Assembly: GCA_011799875.1 (NCBI GenBank)
Contig: CM022303.1
Span: forward strand, 283,543,009-283,607,008
Direction of reading: 5' to 3'
Source: Thinopyrum elongatum
Lineage: Eukaryota; Streptophyta; Magnoliopsida; Poales; Poaceae
Length of the DNA stretch: 64,000 bases
Within the stretch, counting starts at the first letter, position 1, and every line of letters begins with the position of its first letter. Under the pieces are notes generated by a model. The model was not told the DNA's origin. It did no database searches and worked only from the letters and a program-made list of their open reading frames with translations. Positions 49,028 to 59,405 of the stretch are shown here, piece after piece. The translations under genes and the position numbers were made by a program.

Positions 49028-51500
49028 GCATCCCCAAGCTTAATTCCTACTCGTCCTCGAGTAGGTAAATGATAAAAAAAGAATTTTTGATGTGGAATGT
49101 TGGCTAACATGTTTATCACATATTCTTTTCTTTTGTAGCATGGACATTTGGACTTTTATATGGTTCGAAGCAATAGTCTAGTTTTGACATGGATATTTTA
49201 ATACTCAAGCATATCAACAAGCAACCATGTCTTTCAAAATATCAACACTAAAGAAAGTTATCCCTAGCCCATCATGCTCAATCTTTGATCCATTCATGAA
49301 ACACACTCGCATATTAGCTACATCCAATGCTCAAGTACGATCATAGTGCCCCTTAGTTGGTGCTTTATAAAAGAAGATGGAGACTCAAATTAAAAATAAA
49401 AATTGCATAAAGTAAATAGATAGGCCCTTCGAGGGAAGTAGGGATTTGTAGAGGTGCCAGAGCTCAAAGCAAAAAATTAGAGATAAAATTTTTGAGAGGC
49501 ATACTTTTCCCGTCAACGAAAATGACCGAGTAATTCCCAACACTTTCCATGCTAGATATATCATAGGTGGTTTCCAAACAAAAAAATAAAGTTTATTCCT
49601 TTTTCCACCATTCTTTCACACTCCATGGCTAGCCGTATCCATGGGTGCCTTCCATACCAACACTTTCCAAGGAATATATTATTTGACAACATAAATTAAA
49701 TTTATTTTTCATTTCGGGACTAGGCATCCCTATTACTGCCGCACTCTCGTGCAATGATAAGTGAATAAACACTCATCTTGAGAATAACACATCTAGCATG
49801 GAAACTATTGGACACCCCCTGCCGCTTCATGAGCGGTACGAGCACACAAAAAGGAAATTTATTTAAAAATTAGAGATGGCACATACAAATTTGCTTAGAA
49901 CGGCACGGGAATATCGCATATAGGTAGGTATGGTGGACTCATATGGCAAAACTGGGTTTAAAGATTTTGGATGCACAAGTAGTATTTCTACTTAGTACAA
50001 GTGGAGGCTAGCAAAAAGATTGAGAAGCAACCAACCAAGAAACAAAAAATCACATAAGCGAGCATTAAGGATAACTAACACCGAATAATGCACCATAAGT
50101 AGGATGTAATTTCATTGCATAACTATTGACTTTCGTGCTTGCATAGGGAATCACAAACCTTAACACCAATATTCTTACTAAAGAATAATTACTCACCAAC
50201 ATGACTCACATATTACTATCATCTTATCTCAAAACTATTACAAAGAATCAAGTTTATTTTGTCCAATGATCTTCATGAAAGTTTTTATTATATCCGTCTT
50301 GAAGATCTATCACTTTGGGACTAATTTCATATGTTGCTTTTGATAAGCTCAAACAAATTTAAGTGAAGAACATGAGCATAATTTTTTTTCGCCTCTCAAA
50401 ATAATATAAGTGAAGCATGAGAGAATTTCTTCAAAATTTTACTAACTCTCAAATAAATCTAAGTGAAGCATGAGAGCATTTTTTCAAAAATATTAAAGCA
50501 CATCGTGCTCAAAAAGATATAAGTAAAGCACTAGAGCAATTCCATAGCTCAAACAATTTAAGTGAAGCATATAGAGCAATTCTAACAAATCATAGCATAA
50601 TTTTGGATCTCTCGAATAGGTGTGTTCAGCAAGGATACTTGACACAAAATAAAAAGCAAAAGAAGCAAAGACTCATATAATACAAGACGCTCCAAGCAAA
50701 ACTCATGATATGTGACGAATAAAAATATAGCTCCAAGTAAAATACCGATGGTCGTTAGAAGAAAGTGGGGATGTCCCGGCTTCCCCAAGCTTAGTTGCTT
50801 GTTTCTCTTTGAATATTAACTGAGGGTGCCATGGGCATCCCCAAGCTTAGGCTATTTTCACTCCTTATTCCTTCATCCATCGTGATCTCACCCAAAACTT
50901 GAAAACTTCAATCACACAAAACTCAACAAAACCTTCATGAGATCCGTTAGTATAAGAAAGCAAATCACTACTCTAAGTACTGTTGCAAACCCATTCATAT
51001 TTTATTTTTTCATTATATCTACTGTATTCTAACTTTTCCATGGCTTATACCCTCCAATACAATCCATAGATTCATCAAAATAAGCACACAACTCAAAGAA
51101 AACAGAATCTGTCAAAAACAGAAAAGTCTGTAGTAATCTGAAAACTTAGAATACTTCTGTAACTCCAAAAATTCTGAAAACTTAGGACAACGTAGGTAAT
51201 TTGTATATAAATCTTGTGTAAAAAATTCAGAATTTTATCGCGCTTTTGTGATTTTAAACAATTCTGCTACTGGCGCACAAAGTTTCTGTTTTTCAACAAG
51301 ATCAAATCAACTATCACCCAACATGATCCCAAAGGCTTTACTTGGCACAAACACTAATTAAAACATAAAAAACACAATCATAACAGTAGCATAATTGTGT
51401 AAACACTCAAGAACAGAAAGAAAAATGCAAAAATAAAATTTATTCATTGGGTTGCCTCCCAACAAGCGCTATCGTTTTATGCCCCTAGCTAGGCATAATG
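49028..51500. other. RLG-2 internal AT-rich region without coding signal
   Basis: Counterpart of 7014-9520 in RLG-1, closely similar with small insertions and deletions. It contains the same TAAGTGAAGCA-type repeats (50360-50570) and the second GCATCCCCAAGCTTA (about 50836). No pol motifs were found on either strand. Confidence 0.75.
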
Positions 51501-51507
51501 CATAGAT

Positions 51508-52419
51508 TCAAGTATTGTCATCTTTAGTTTTGGATCCATAGGAAGCCCTCATGATTGATTCATATGGTGGCTTAATTATTGTTCTAGGGAAGTGTTCCAT
51601 ACCCTTTCTTAGTGGAAATTGAAATTTAATATTGCCTTCTTTCATATCAATCACGGCACCTATAGTACGTAAAAACGGTCTACCAAGTATAATTGGACAA
51701 GATGGATTGCAATCAATATCAAGAACAATAAAATCAATGGGCACATAATTCCTATTTGCAATAATAAGAACATCATTAATTCTTCCCAAAGGATTTTTAA
51801 TAGTAGAATCCGCCAAGTGCAAATTAAGAGAACATCCTTCAATATCAGTAAGACCAAGCACATCACATAGAGATTTCGGAATTGTGGAAACACTAGCACC
51901 CAAATCACATAAAGCAAAACACTCATAATTTTTAATCTTGACTTTGATAGTAGGTTCCCATTCATCATGCAATTTTCTAGGAATTGAAATCTCTAGTTCC
52001 AATTTTTCTTCCAAAGCTTTCATCATGGCATCAACAATATGTTTAGTAAAAGCTTTATTTTGTTCATAAGCATGGGGTGAATTTATCATGGATTGCAACA
52101 AAGAAATACAATAAATCAAAGAGCAATTATCATAATTAAAGTCCTTGTAATCCAAAAGAGTGGGCACATCACTAGTTAAAGGTTTAACCTCTCCAAACCC
52201 ACTTTTATCAATTTTTTCAACAAGATTTTCACCCTCCGAATTATCGGGATGCCTTCTAGCTAAAGTTGACTCTTCTTCAGCCCCTTTATCATCAATTTTG
52301 ATTTTACTAAACAAAGAATCAATAGAAGAAACACCAATCATTTTAAGATCTTCATCATTTTTATGAAAGCAATCACTAGAAAACGTTCTTTCTAAAAGTT
52401 CTCTTTTAGCTCTAAGCAT
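51508..52419 (-). CDS. RLG-2 aspartic protease region (303-codon open frame)
   Basis: Open from MLRAKRELLERTF to a stop at 51508. The active-site motif DLGASVSTIP sits at about residues 171-180, followed by LADSTIKNPLGRINDV, PIDFIVLDID and CPIILGRPFLRTIGAVIDM. This order is the usual Athila-type gypsy protease. The N-terminal 170 residues are acidic and lead from gag. The start Met may not be a true start; in the intact element the frame probably joined gag. It is the best-preserved coding segment in the window, and its function needs particles from a helper element. Confidence 0.87.
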   Translation of the reverse strand: MLRAKRELLERTFSSDCFHKNDEDLKMIGVSSIDSLFSKIKIDDKGAEEESTLARRHPDNSEGENLVEKIDKSGFGEVKPLTSDVPTLLDYKDFNYDNCSLIYCISLLQSMINSPHAYEQNKAFTKHIVDAMMKALEEKLELEISIPRKLHDEWEPTIKVKIKNYECFALCDLGASVSTIPKSLCDVLGLTDIEGCSLNLHLADSTIKNPLGRINDVLIIANRNYVPIDFIVLDIDCNPSCPIILGRPFLRTIGAVIDMKEGNIKFQFPLRKGMEHFPRTIIKPPYESIMRASYGSKTKDDNT

Positions 52420-52439
52420 AGCGGTTCTTTTCTTACTTT

Positions 52440-53619
52440 AATCCATAGAAACATATAAAGCTTTAATTGATTCATCAACCATGGGTACAAAAAATTTGAT
52501 CTTGAGATTTTCTACATCGTGAGAAATTCTATCAATGCTTCTAGTCATATCATCAATCTTATTCAACTTTTCTTCTATCGTAGTATTGAAAACCTTTTGA
52601 GCATTGATAAATTTTTTAATATTATTCTCAAGATCAGAGGGGTTCCTATTATTATTCTAAAAAGAATTACCATAGGAATTACCATAATTATTAGAGGAAT
52701 TTCCAGGAAAAGGTCTAGGATTAAAATTACCTCTATAAGCATTGTTATTAAAATTGTTTCGCGAGATAGAATTCACATCTACGGAATCACTATTTTGCTC
52801 AATCAAAGTAGACAAAGGCACATCATTAAGATTAATAGTAGCACTTTTATTAGCAACCAATTTCATAAGACCATCAAAATTTTCACTCAATGTACTAATT
52901 TCTTCAACCGAATTAACCTTTTTACTAGTAGGTGCTCTTTCAGTATGTCATTGTGAATAATTTGCCATAATATTATCAAGCAATTTAGTAGCTTCACCCA
53001 AAGTAATATCCATAAAAGTACCACCCGCGACGGAATCTAAAATATTTCTAGAAACAAAGTTCAATCCCGTGATTCTTTGCCATAATATGATCATCCAAAG
53101 ATTTAAACCAAGAGTAGGACAATTTCTTAGCATCAACTTCATTCTTTCCCAAGATTGTGCAACATGTTCATTCTCAAGTTGCTTAAAATTCATGATTTTA
53201 GTTCTAAGGAAAATAATTTTCGCGGGCGGAAAATACTTAGTAATAAAAGCATCTTTGCACTTATCCCAAGAATCGATACTATTGTGAGGCAAAGAAGAAA
53301 ACCAAATTTTTGCACGATCTCGCAAAGAAAACGGAAATAATTTCAACCTCACAATATCATTGTCCACATCTTTTTTCTTTTGCATATCGCATAATTCTAC
53401 GAATGTGTTAAGATGGGACGCGGCATCCTCATTAGGAGTACCGGGAAACTGGTCTTTCATAACAAGATTCAACAAAGCGGCATTAATATCACAAGATTCT
53501 GCACTAGTGGCGGGAGGAGCAATCGGAGTGCTAATAAAATCATTGTTATTGGTATTGGAAAAATCACACAACTTGGTGTTTTCTTGAGTCATCGTGACTA
53601 CGCAAACAAGATTGCACAC
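52440..53619 (-). pseudogene. RLG-2 gag gene, broken
   Basis: Starts MTQENTKLCDFSN near 53592 and carries the capsid core (FPFSLRDRAKIWFSSLP, SWDKCKDAFITKYFPP). Breaks: a frameshift near 53080 (MIILWQRITGL compared with RLG-1), TGA near 52949 where RLG-1 has Trp (YSQWHTERAP), and TAG near 52657 in the Asn-rich C-terminal part where RLG-1 has Tyr. Different lesions in the two copies mean that a working ancestor can be inferred, but neither copy is intact. Confidence 0.86.
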
Positions 53620-53780
53620 AAAAACAGATCTGACGAGAAAACGGCGAACGAAAAAGAGGGTGAATAAAACAGTAATTTTTTATGAAGTGGGGAGATGAAA
53701 ACAAGAGGCAAATGGCAAATAATGTAAATTGCAAGGAGATGAGATTTGTGATTAGGAACCTGATAGATGTTGATGATGTC

Positions 53781-53798
53781 TCCCCGGCAACGGCGCCA
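53781..53798 (-). other. RLG-2 primer binding site, exact tRNA-Asp match
   Basis: TCCCCGGCAACGGCGCCA on the plus strand, 11 bp from the 5' LTR at 53810. It equals the recalled 3' end of plant tRNA-Asp(GUC) over 18 bases, so reverse transcription would start from that tRNA. Confidence 0.9.
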
Positions 53799-54971
53799 GA
53801 AATTCCTTTTGATGTCGCTTGAACTACGTCAGTATTTCCCCGAAGAGGAAGGGATGATGCAGCACAGCTACGGTAGGTATTTCCCTCAGTTATGAAACCA
53901 AGGTATCAATCCAGTAGGAGAACCAAGCAGCACTATGTAAACGGTACCTGCACACAAAGAACAAATACTTGCAACCTGACGCTTATAAGGGGTTGTCAAT
54001 CCCTTTTTCGGGTAACAGCGTCACAGATTGTCAAGTTGACGCGATAAAAAATGTGTAGATTGGATAAATAGATCTCGATAAAACGCAAAATAAAAGATGC
54101 AAATAAAAAGTGCAGCAAGGTATTTTTGGGTTTTTGGAATAATAGATCTGAAAATAAAAGCGGCAAATAATAGATCGGAAAGCAAATATAATAAAGAATA
54201 GACCCAGGAGCCGTAAATTTCACTAGTGGCTTCTCTCAAGATATAGCACACGGTGGGTAAACAAATTACTGTTGGGCAATTGATAGAAAATTGAATAATT
54301 ATGACGATATCCAATGCAATGATCAATATATAGGCATCACGTCCAAGATTAGTAGACCGACTCCTGCCTGCATCTACTACTATTACTCCACACATCGACC
54401 GCTATCCAGCATGCATCTAGTGTATTAAGTTCATGGAGAAATGGAGTAATGCAATAAGAACGATGACATGATGTAGACGAGATCTATTCATGTAGGAATA
54501 GCCCCCATCTTGTTATCCTTAATAGCAATGATACATGTGTGTCTTGCTGCCCGTTCTATCACTAGGAAAGAACACCGCACGATCGAACCCATCACAAAGC
54601 ACCTCTTCCCATGGCAAGAAAAATCAATCTAGTTGGCCTAACTAAACCAAAGATTTGAAGAAGAAATACGAGGCTATAAATAATCATGCATATAAGAGAT
54701 CAAAACACTACAGGAATCAGGAACTTTGCCGTCTGCCATGGCTGACGGCAAAGGCATGCCTGGAGGACGGCAAAGGCCTTTGCCGTCAGCCAGCAGAGGG
54801 CAAAACGTCCGAATGAACGAGCTATGGCAAAGGGCATGGCTCTTTGCCATCTGCTGGCAGATGACAAAGGCTGCAGGCTCTTTGCCATCTGCTGGCAGAT
54901 GGCAAAGAGACCAAATAGGCATTAATTCTGTTTCTTCTTATATCAATTCATTTTCACAAAAAATCAAACAC

Positions 54972-54973
<2 letters not shown>

Positions 54974-55012
<39 letters not shown>
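54974..55012. repeat. (TA)n microsatellite
   Basis: About 19 uninterrupted TA units inside CACTA_C, just inside the left subterminal array. Confidence 0.97.
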
Positions 55013-55015
<3 letters not shown>

Positions 55016-56790
55016 CCAATATAGCATATCCAACACATGTTACCAATAGTAGCAAGTTTCATCCATACATATACATAGTTTCTTCAATATTACACAGTTT
55101 CATCCATAGGTAGCAAGTTTCACAAAGGCAAAACAAAAACTAAAGACAAGCACTCCATATCTGAAATTACAAGAAATGACCTAAAACTAAATATCTATTT
55201 TCCTAAAAACTATCTTATTACTAAGATCTTCTCTGGATCTTCTTCTTTTCTTCCAACCTGCATAAATAAAACACTAAGAAAGAGAGAATGGGTTAGGAGT
55301 AGAAATGTAGCATTTCACTTGGTGAAATGCAATGTTGTAGGAGCCAGCACTTGAGATCAAGACAATCTTAGTTAAGATCCTAATTTTCAAAGTGATCTTA
55401 ATTAGAAAGCCAAATAGAGTAAACCAATACCAAAGAGGCAAAGGAGAGAACCAGCCAAGGACCCAATCAAGAAGCCACCACAATTAGTAGTAAGTTAAAT
55501 GCCAACACAAAGACCACTATCAGTACTAGCTCCAGGAATTAAGCCAACTAAAAACTAGTGATTAAAGCCAAGGATTAGACTTCATCACCACAATTAGTTT
55601 TGTCCAGTGACAATAGGTACATGTCACTATGCAACGCCAAAAACAAAGCTCCAGGAGGAGATATACATCACAACCAGCCGACCAGATCAAGTCCCAACAC
55701 ATCCAGCCACCAGCAGCTTAGAAGAGATAACTATCGAGGAGAGCTTGACACAGCAAGCAGCTACTGTTAACACCACAATCACCAAAGCCACCCATGAGGA
55801 CAGCACAAACACACACACAGCTTAGTCACACCATTCAGGCCAGTATAAATAGGGTAGCCAACCATAGAGTTTGGAAGAATGGAGTGTAAAACAAGATCCA
55901 ACCTCAATATTTGGAACAAGATCAAGAATTTGGTCTGCCACTCTGCACTCACTAAGACTGAGGAGATTTACTTCATCAACACCATAAAGTACTAAATTTT
56001 GAGAGATATCCAGATCCTGCAGCAGTACATTAAGAGCAAATTTTGTCGCTTGAGATATTCGACGTAAAACAGGGCAAGGGGCAGGAAGTGGACTTCAAGA
56101 CAAATAATTTTCTTTCATTATTTAAGACAGAATCGCACAAGCAACTAATACTGGGGGCCACATGTGCTGCATTGATGGTTGTAAATACCCCAAGACTGTG
56201 TTAGAGAAGAATTGTCGGTTAAATATGTGTATCAAAGTATGAACGAAGATAAGGAATGAGCATTCTGTTATACGCATCTCCCTGGCACAAAACATCAGAA
56301 GGTATCCATAAAAAGCCAATGGCCACAACTAAATGTGATGCTGCTGCCAACAAATATGAGAATTGTAATTTTATAAATCATGACGAATAGAAGATTCAAG
56401 TGTTTCACTACTTTATGTTAAACAGCAAGTAAGTTAGATTGCCATCCAAGATACCATCAATGTTGTAATAACTGACCTACACCAAAAAAACAGAAATGTG
56501 ATTGGGAAATTCTACAGCAATGTATTGATATCATTATATTGCCATCCTAGGAGAAGAAATAAAGAAATTTTTGGGGCACAAAACAAAAGGCCAGCTTCAA
56601 TATTTGGAACAATGAGGCATATGACAGAACTTCCCTATCATCGTCTCCTGGTCAGAATGTTGACACCAACCAAACCGTCTGACCATGGACAGTTTGGGCA
56701 CTACTCAATTCACATTTAGCTCTCGTAACTGAACTACCATTAGCTGAACAAAGAAGTAAACTGTGGCAGAGTGAGCAGAGGAAGCATGTA
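55013..56790. other. CACTA_C interior without recognised coding
   Basis: AT-rich sequence downstream (on the minus strand) of the captured L35 exons. It could be intron and 3' part of the captured gene. I looked for the last L35 exon (expected to end in a PYLKVNR-like motif) and did not find it. A repeated motif CAAGTTTCA(C/T) lies near 55050-55120. The plus frame 55607-55825 has no family signature. Confidence 0.4.
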
Positions 56791-56795
56791 GTTAC

Positions 56796-57270
56796 CATCT
56801 TGGAGAGCCTCTTCCGGCGCTTGGCGTTCTTCTTGCTGAGCAGATGCTGCTTCCCGGCGCAGCGCCGCATGATCTTCCTGGTCCTCGCCACCCTGAACCG
56901 CTTCACTGACGCCTGCACACACACACACACGCACACACAGACCGGAGCAGAGGAAATCAAGAAACATCGAGGACGACAAACGCATTCCACGATAACGAGC
57001 CCAGAGAGGAAGGCGGGGAGGAAACCTTGTGCGTCTTCATCTTGTACCCCTTCCCGGCGGTGATGATGGCGGGGGGGCGCAGGAGCGGGGCCGCCAGGGA
57101 GAGCGCGGCAGCGCCGGCGCCGGCCACCGCCAGCGGCGCGCCGAAGAACGAGTTGGCTGGGAAAGCGAGGGCGGAGTGGGCCGGCCTCCTGCCCGGGAGG
57201 GCCTGGAGGACCGGCGGCAGGGCCAGACGCGTCGAAACCCTAGCCACAACGGAGGGTCGCGCATGGTCAC
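56796..57270 (-). pseudogene. Captured nuclear gene fragment for chloroplast 50S ribosomal protein L35
   Basis: Minus strand. Exon 1 (about 57270-57026) encodes a transit-peptide-like Ala/Pro/Arg-rich stretch (LALPPVLQALPGRRPA, FGAPLAVAGAGAAALSLAAP) and the start of the mature protein, GKGYKMKTHK. The intron is 57025-56913, GT to AG, with a CA repeat. Exon 2 (56912-56796, exactly 39 codons) gives ASVKRFRVART, IMRRCAGKQHLL and SKKNAKRRKRLSKM, the core of bacterial-type L35, followed by a GT donor. The phase is 0 at both splice sites. The last exon is missing. No in-frame start Met is seen, since the only nearby ATG (57264) is in another frame, so the start codon was lost or left behind. It is flanked by CACTA_C ends: a Pack-type capture. 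L35 is part of the plastid large ribosomal subunit. Confidence 0.9.
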
Positions 57271-58464
57271 AGGAGGACGTGCGCCTCGGATCTGGTCGGA
57301 GGGGATGGAGGAGCGGGGCGAGGGGGTCACGTGGGTGTGCTGGGCACCGTCGTATCCCGCCGGAGCTCGCCAGAATCGGCCGCCGTAGCTGCTCGCGCGA
57401 GGGAGAGGGAGAGACGAGCGGGAGAGAGAGAGGTGTGGGGTGGAGAGAGAGGGGATAGAGATAGAGGAGGTGGGGGCAACGGTTTTTTTTTACCTGCAAA
57501 AAAAAGATAGCCCCCCTCTTTGCCGTCTGCCAGCAGATGGCAAAGAGGGGGATGGACCATTGCAGTGTACTGGCATCCAATGGACCCCACCAGCACCTCT
57601 TTGCCGTCCGCTGGCAGATGGCAAAGATTCTTTGCCATCTGCCAGCAGACGGCAAAGAAATGACAGATGTCAAAGACCTTCTTTGCCGTCTGCCAGTTCT
57701 TTGCCGTCTGCTAAACAACAAATGGCAAAATCCCTGATTCCAGTAGTGAAAGAAGACTCAAATAATATTCATGGATATAGATCTGATCATAAACTCAAAG
57801 TTCATCAGATCTCAACAAACACGCCGCAAAAAAGAGTTACATCAAATAGATCTCCAAGAGACCATTGTATTGAGAATCAAAAGAGAGAGAGGAAGCCATC
57901 TAGCTACTAACTACGGACCCGTGGGTCTACGATGAACTACTCACGCATCATCGAAGAGGCACCAATGAGGATGATGAATCCCTCCGTGATGGTTTCTAGA
58001 TTGGATCTCGTGGTTCTAGAACTTGCGGCGGCTGGAATTGTGTTTCATTGACTTCCCTAGGGTTTCTGGAATATTTAGGGATTTATAGGGCGAAGAGGCT
58101 GTGCGGGAGGCCACCGAGGTGGGCACAACCCATCTGGGCGCGCCTGGGCTCCTGGGCGCGCCCTGGTGGGTTGTGCTCCCCTCGAAGCCCCCCCCCTCTG
58201 GTACTTCTTTGGCCCATCAGGTGTCTTCTGGCCCAGAAAAATTCTCCAAAAAGTTTTGCTGCGTTTGGACTCCGTTTGGTACTGATTTTCTGTGAAGTAA
58301 AAAACAAGCAAAAAACAACAACTAGCACTGGGCACTATGTCAATAGATTAGTCCCAAAAAATGATATAAAGTTGCTATAAAATGATTGTAAAACATCCAA
58401 GAATGATAATATAACAACATGGAACAAGCAAAAATTATAGATACGTTGGAGACGTATCAACGAG

Positions 58465-59405
58465 CTAGTAGTAAAATTCGGCGTCGTGAACGCATGCATG
58501 CCCGACAGCCTCCAGGGCTATTTGCCGGGGGCCGGCCTCCATGTAGTCGGCCCAGTTGCGGGCGCTCTACTCACGACTCAGTGCGTCGGTGTGCTGCTGC
58601 TCCATGCCCCGCTGGTGGCGCAAATCGGCAATACGCTGTTCCTCCGCCAGGCGGTCGCGCTCCAACAAGTCCTCATACTCCGCATTGCCATCTAAAGACC
58701 GAGAGAATGCCTCCTCCCTTCGTCTGCCTTCCGGTGAAAAACCGAACACTAGTTCTGGCGGTGACCGCCTCCGGCGTTGCCTATTGCAAACAGGCGGGGG
58801 CATGACGGACGTGGCGAGAGCGAGGGCAAGTGGTGATCGACGTCGGGCCGGTGGGGGCTTATGAGGATAGGGCGAGTTGGGTGATGGTGCCACCGGAGAA
58901 TGTCGGGAACTCGTAATTATAGGTGAAAGGTAGGTGAACCAGCGTGTCGCGGGAAACGCGACGGTCATCGCGGTCATCGGAATTCAATGCATAAGCAGGC
59001 ATGGCTTAGCACGCCAGCTTGCCGTGGAAAACTAGAAAAACTGAAATTATGATTGTGTCGTCCCATCCCGTCCCGTCCCGTCAGTGGTGCGTCCCGTCCG
59101 TGCTGGGTCAAACATCGGCATGACGGTCAAACGAGTGCACTCGATTCATCCAGATGAGGTATGTGCGTGATCCGCTGGTTATTCGCGTAGGATCGAGTCG
59201 ATCAGATAGTGTACGTGTAGGATCGCAATAGCTGATGAACGTTCGCTGGGAGATAAGGCATTTGCGAACGTGTTTGCTGGCAGTTTCTTCAGATTCACAT
59301 GTCATTTTCTTCAGAACAACATGTCAGTTTCTTCAGAGGTAGGCATTTTTTATTCAAAAAACTGCCACCTTTGTATCTTGCGTCGCAACTAAAACTGCCA
59401 GGAGC
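58465..59405. repeat. CACTA_A segment to the right of RLG-2
   Basis: GC-rich up to 58985 (the gene relic on the minus strand), then mixed sequence. 59040-59100 has repeats of CGTCCCGTC. 59280-59340 has three copies of a CAGTTTCTTCAGA-type motif. 59380-59403 (CTTGCGTCGCAACTAAAACT) matches CACTA_B near 17645, which is the last place where I can tie this DNA to the CACTA family. Confidence 0.6.

Larger units (their letters stand above)
54706..57748. mobile_element. CACTA_C: 3.0-kb non-autonomous CACTA with captured gene
   Basis: The left end is CACTACAGGAATCAGGAACT; the right end reversed reads CACTACTGGAATCAGGGATT. The 3-bp target duplication is AAA, proved by the empty site in the partner LTR. 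Both subterminal regions (54720-54910 and 57515-57735) are arrays of inverted TTTGCCGTCTGC / GCAGACGGCAAA units that can form hairpins. No transposase is encoded. The interior holds a captured L35 gene fragment on the minus strand. The ends differ from those of CACTA_A and CACTA_B, so this is a separate family. Confidence 0.92.
47424..58459 (-). mobile_element. RLG-2: non-autonomous Athila/Sabrina-like gypsy LTR retrotransposon with nested CACTA_C
   Basis: Same family and orientation as RLG-1. It spans 11,036 bp, or 7,990 bp once CACTA_C and one AAA are removed. The target duplication is ACGAG (47419-47423 and 58460-58464). LTRs are 47424-49027 and 53810-58459 (interrupted), both 1,604 bp when restored. 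The primer binding site is an exact tRNA-Asp match. The internal region codes for gag and protease only. The first base pair of the left LTR has changed from TG to TA (TAATGTCG against TGATGTCG). Confidence 0.93.
53810..58459 (-). repeat. RLG-2 5' LTR (right in window), interrupted by CACTA_C
   Basis: LTR parts are 53810-54705 and 57749-58459. With CACTA_C (3,043 bp) and the extra AAA removed, the length is 1,604 bp, identical to the left LTR. The junction restores tcaaaagaagactc, the uninterrupted sequence at 48312-48325. Confidence 0.93.
47245..58977 (-). pseudogene. Unidentified gene relic in CACTA_A, split by RLG-2
   Basis: Minus-strand reading from 58977 to 58465 continues at 47418 after removing RLG-2 and one ACGAG. 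The first part is an open frame of 136 codons (RSLDGNAEYEDLLERDRLAEEQRIADLRHQ, shown here as RSLDGNAEYEDLL and ERDRLAEEQRIADLRHQRG), followed by a stop. Then NWADYMEAGPRQIALEAVGH, a stop, and across the junction LVKWVSRLEAEASVDHTGME and RANMREQRALSHL. The middle looks like a charged coiled-coil. There are stops at several places, some likely from Gln or Trp codons. I do not recognise the protein. The frame continuity across the junction supports both the relic and the RLG-2 boundaries. Confidence 0.55.
2862..59405. mobile_element. CACTA_A: outer CACTA (En/Spm) transposon, interrupted, right end not found
   Basis: Class II element of the CACTA superfamily. The left end begins CACTATAAAAAAAG at 2862 and is closely similar for about 2.7 kb to the left end of CACTA_B at 13524. 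Its own DNA lies in 2862-5422, 13371-13523, 45965-47418 and from 58465 on; the gaps are three later insertions whose target duplications match. 46500-47000 is colinear with 16695-17240 of CACTA_B, and a module near 59380-59403 matches 17640-17670, so CACTA_A reaches at least about 59.4 kb. The candidate left target duplication is ATA (2859-2861). The right terminal repeat is not in the visible remainder, so the element is either truncated near the LTR at 61038 or continues beyond the window. In Triticeae nomenclature it resembles Caspar/Jorge-type CACTAs; the family name is not certain. Confidence 0.8.

Noticed and set aside
56440..56490. Last exon of the captured L35 gene
   Set aside because: A minus-strand stretch after a TAG acceptor is weakly similar (YYNIDG), but the conserved PYLKVNR-like end is absent, so the match is probably chance.
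57027..57458. Plus-strand frames of 119-143 codons in CACTA_C
   Set aside because: They are antisense to the L35 transit-peptide exon and owe their length to high GC content.
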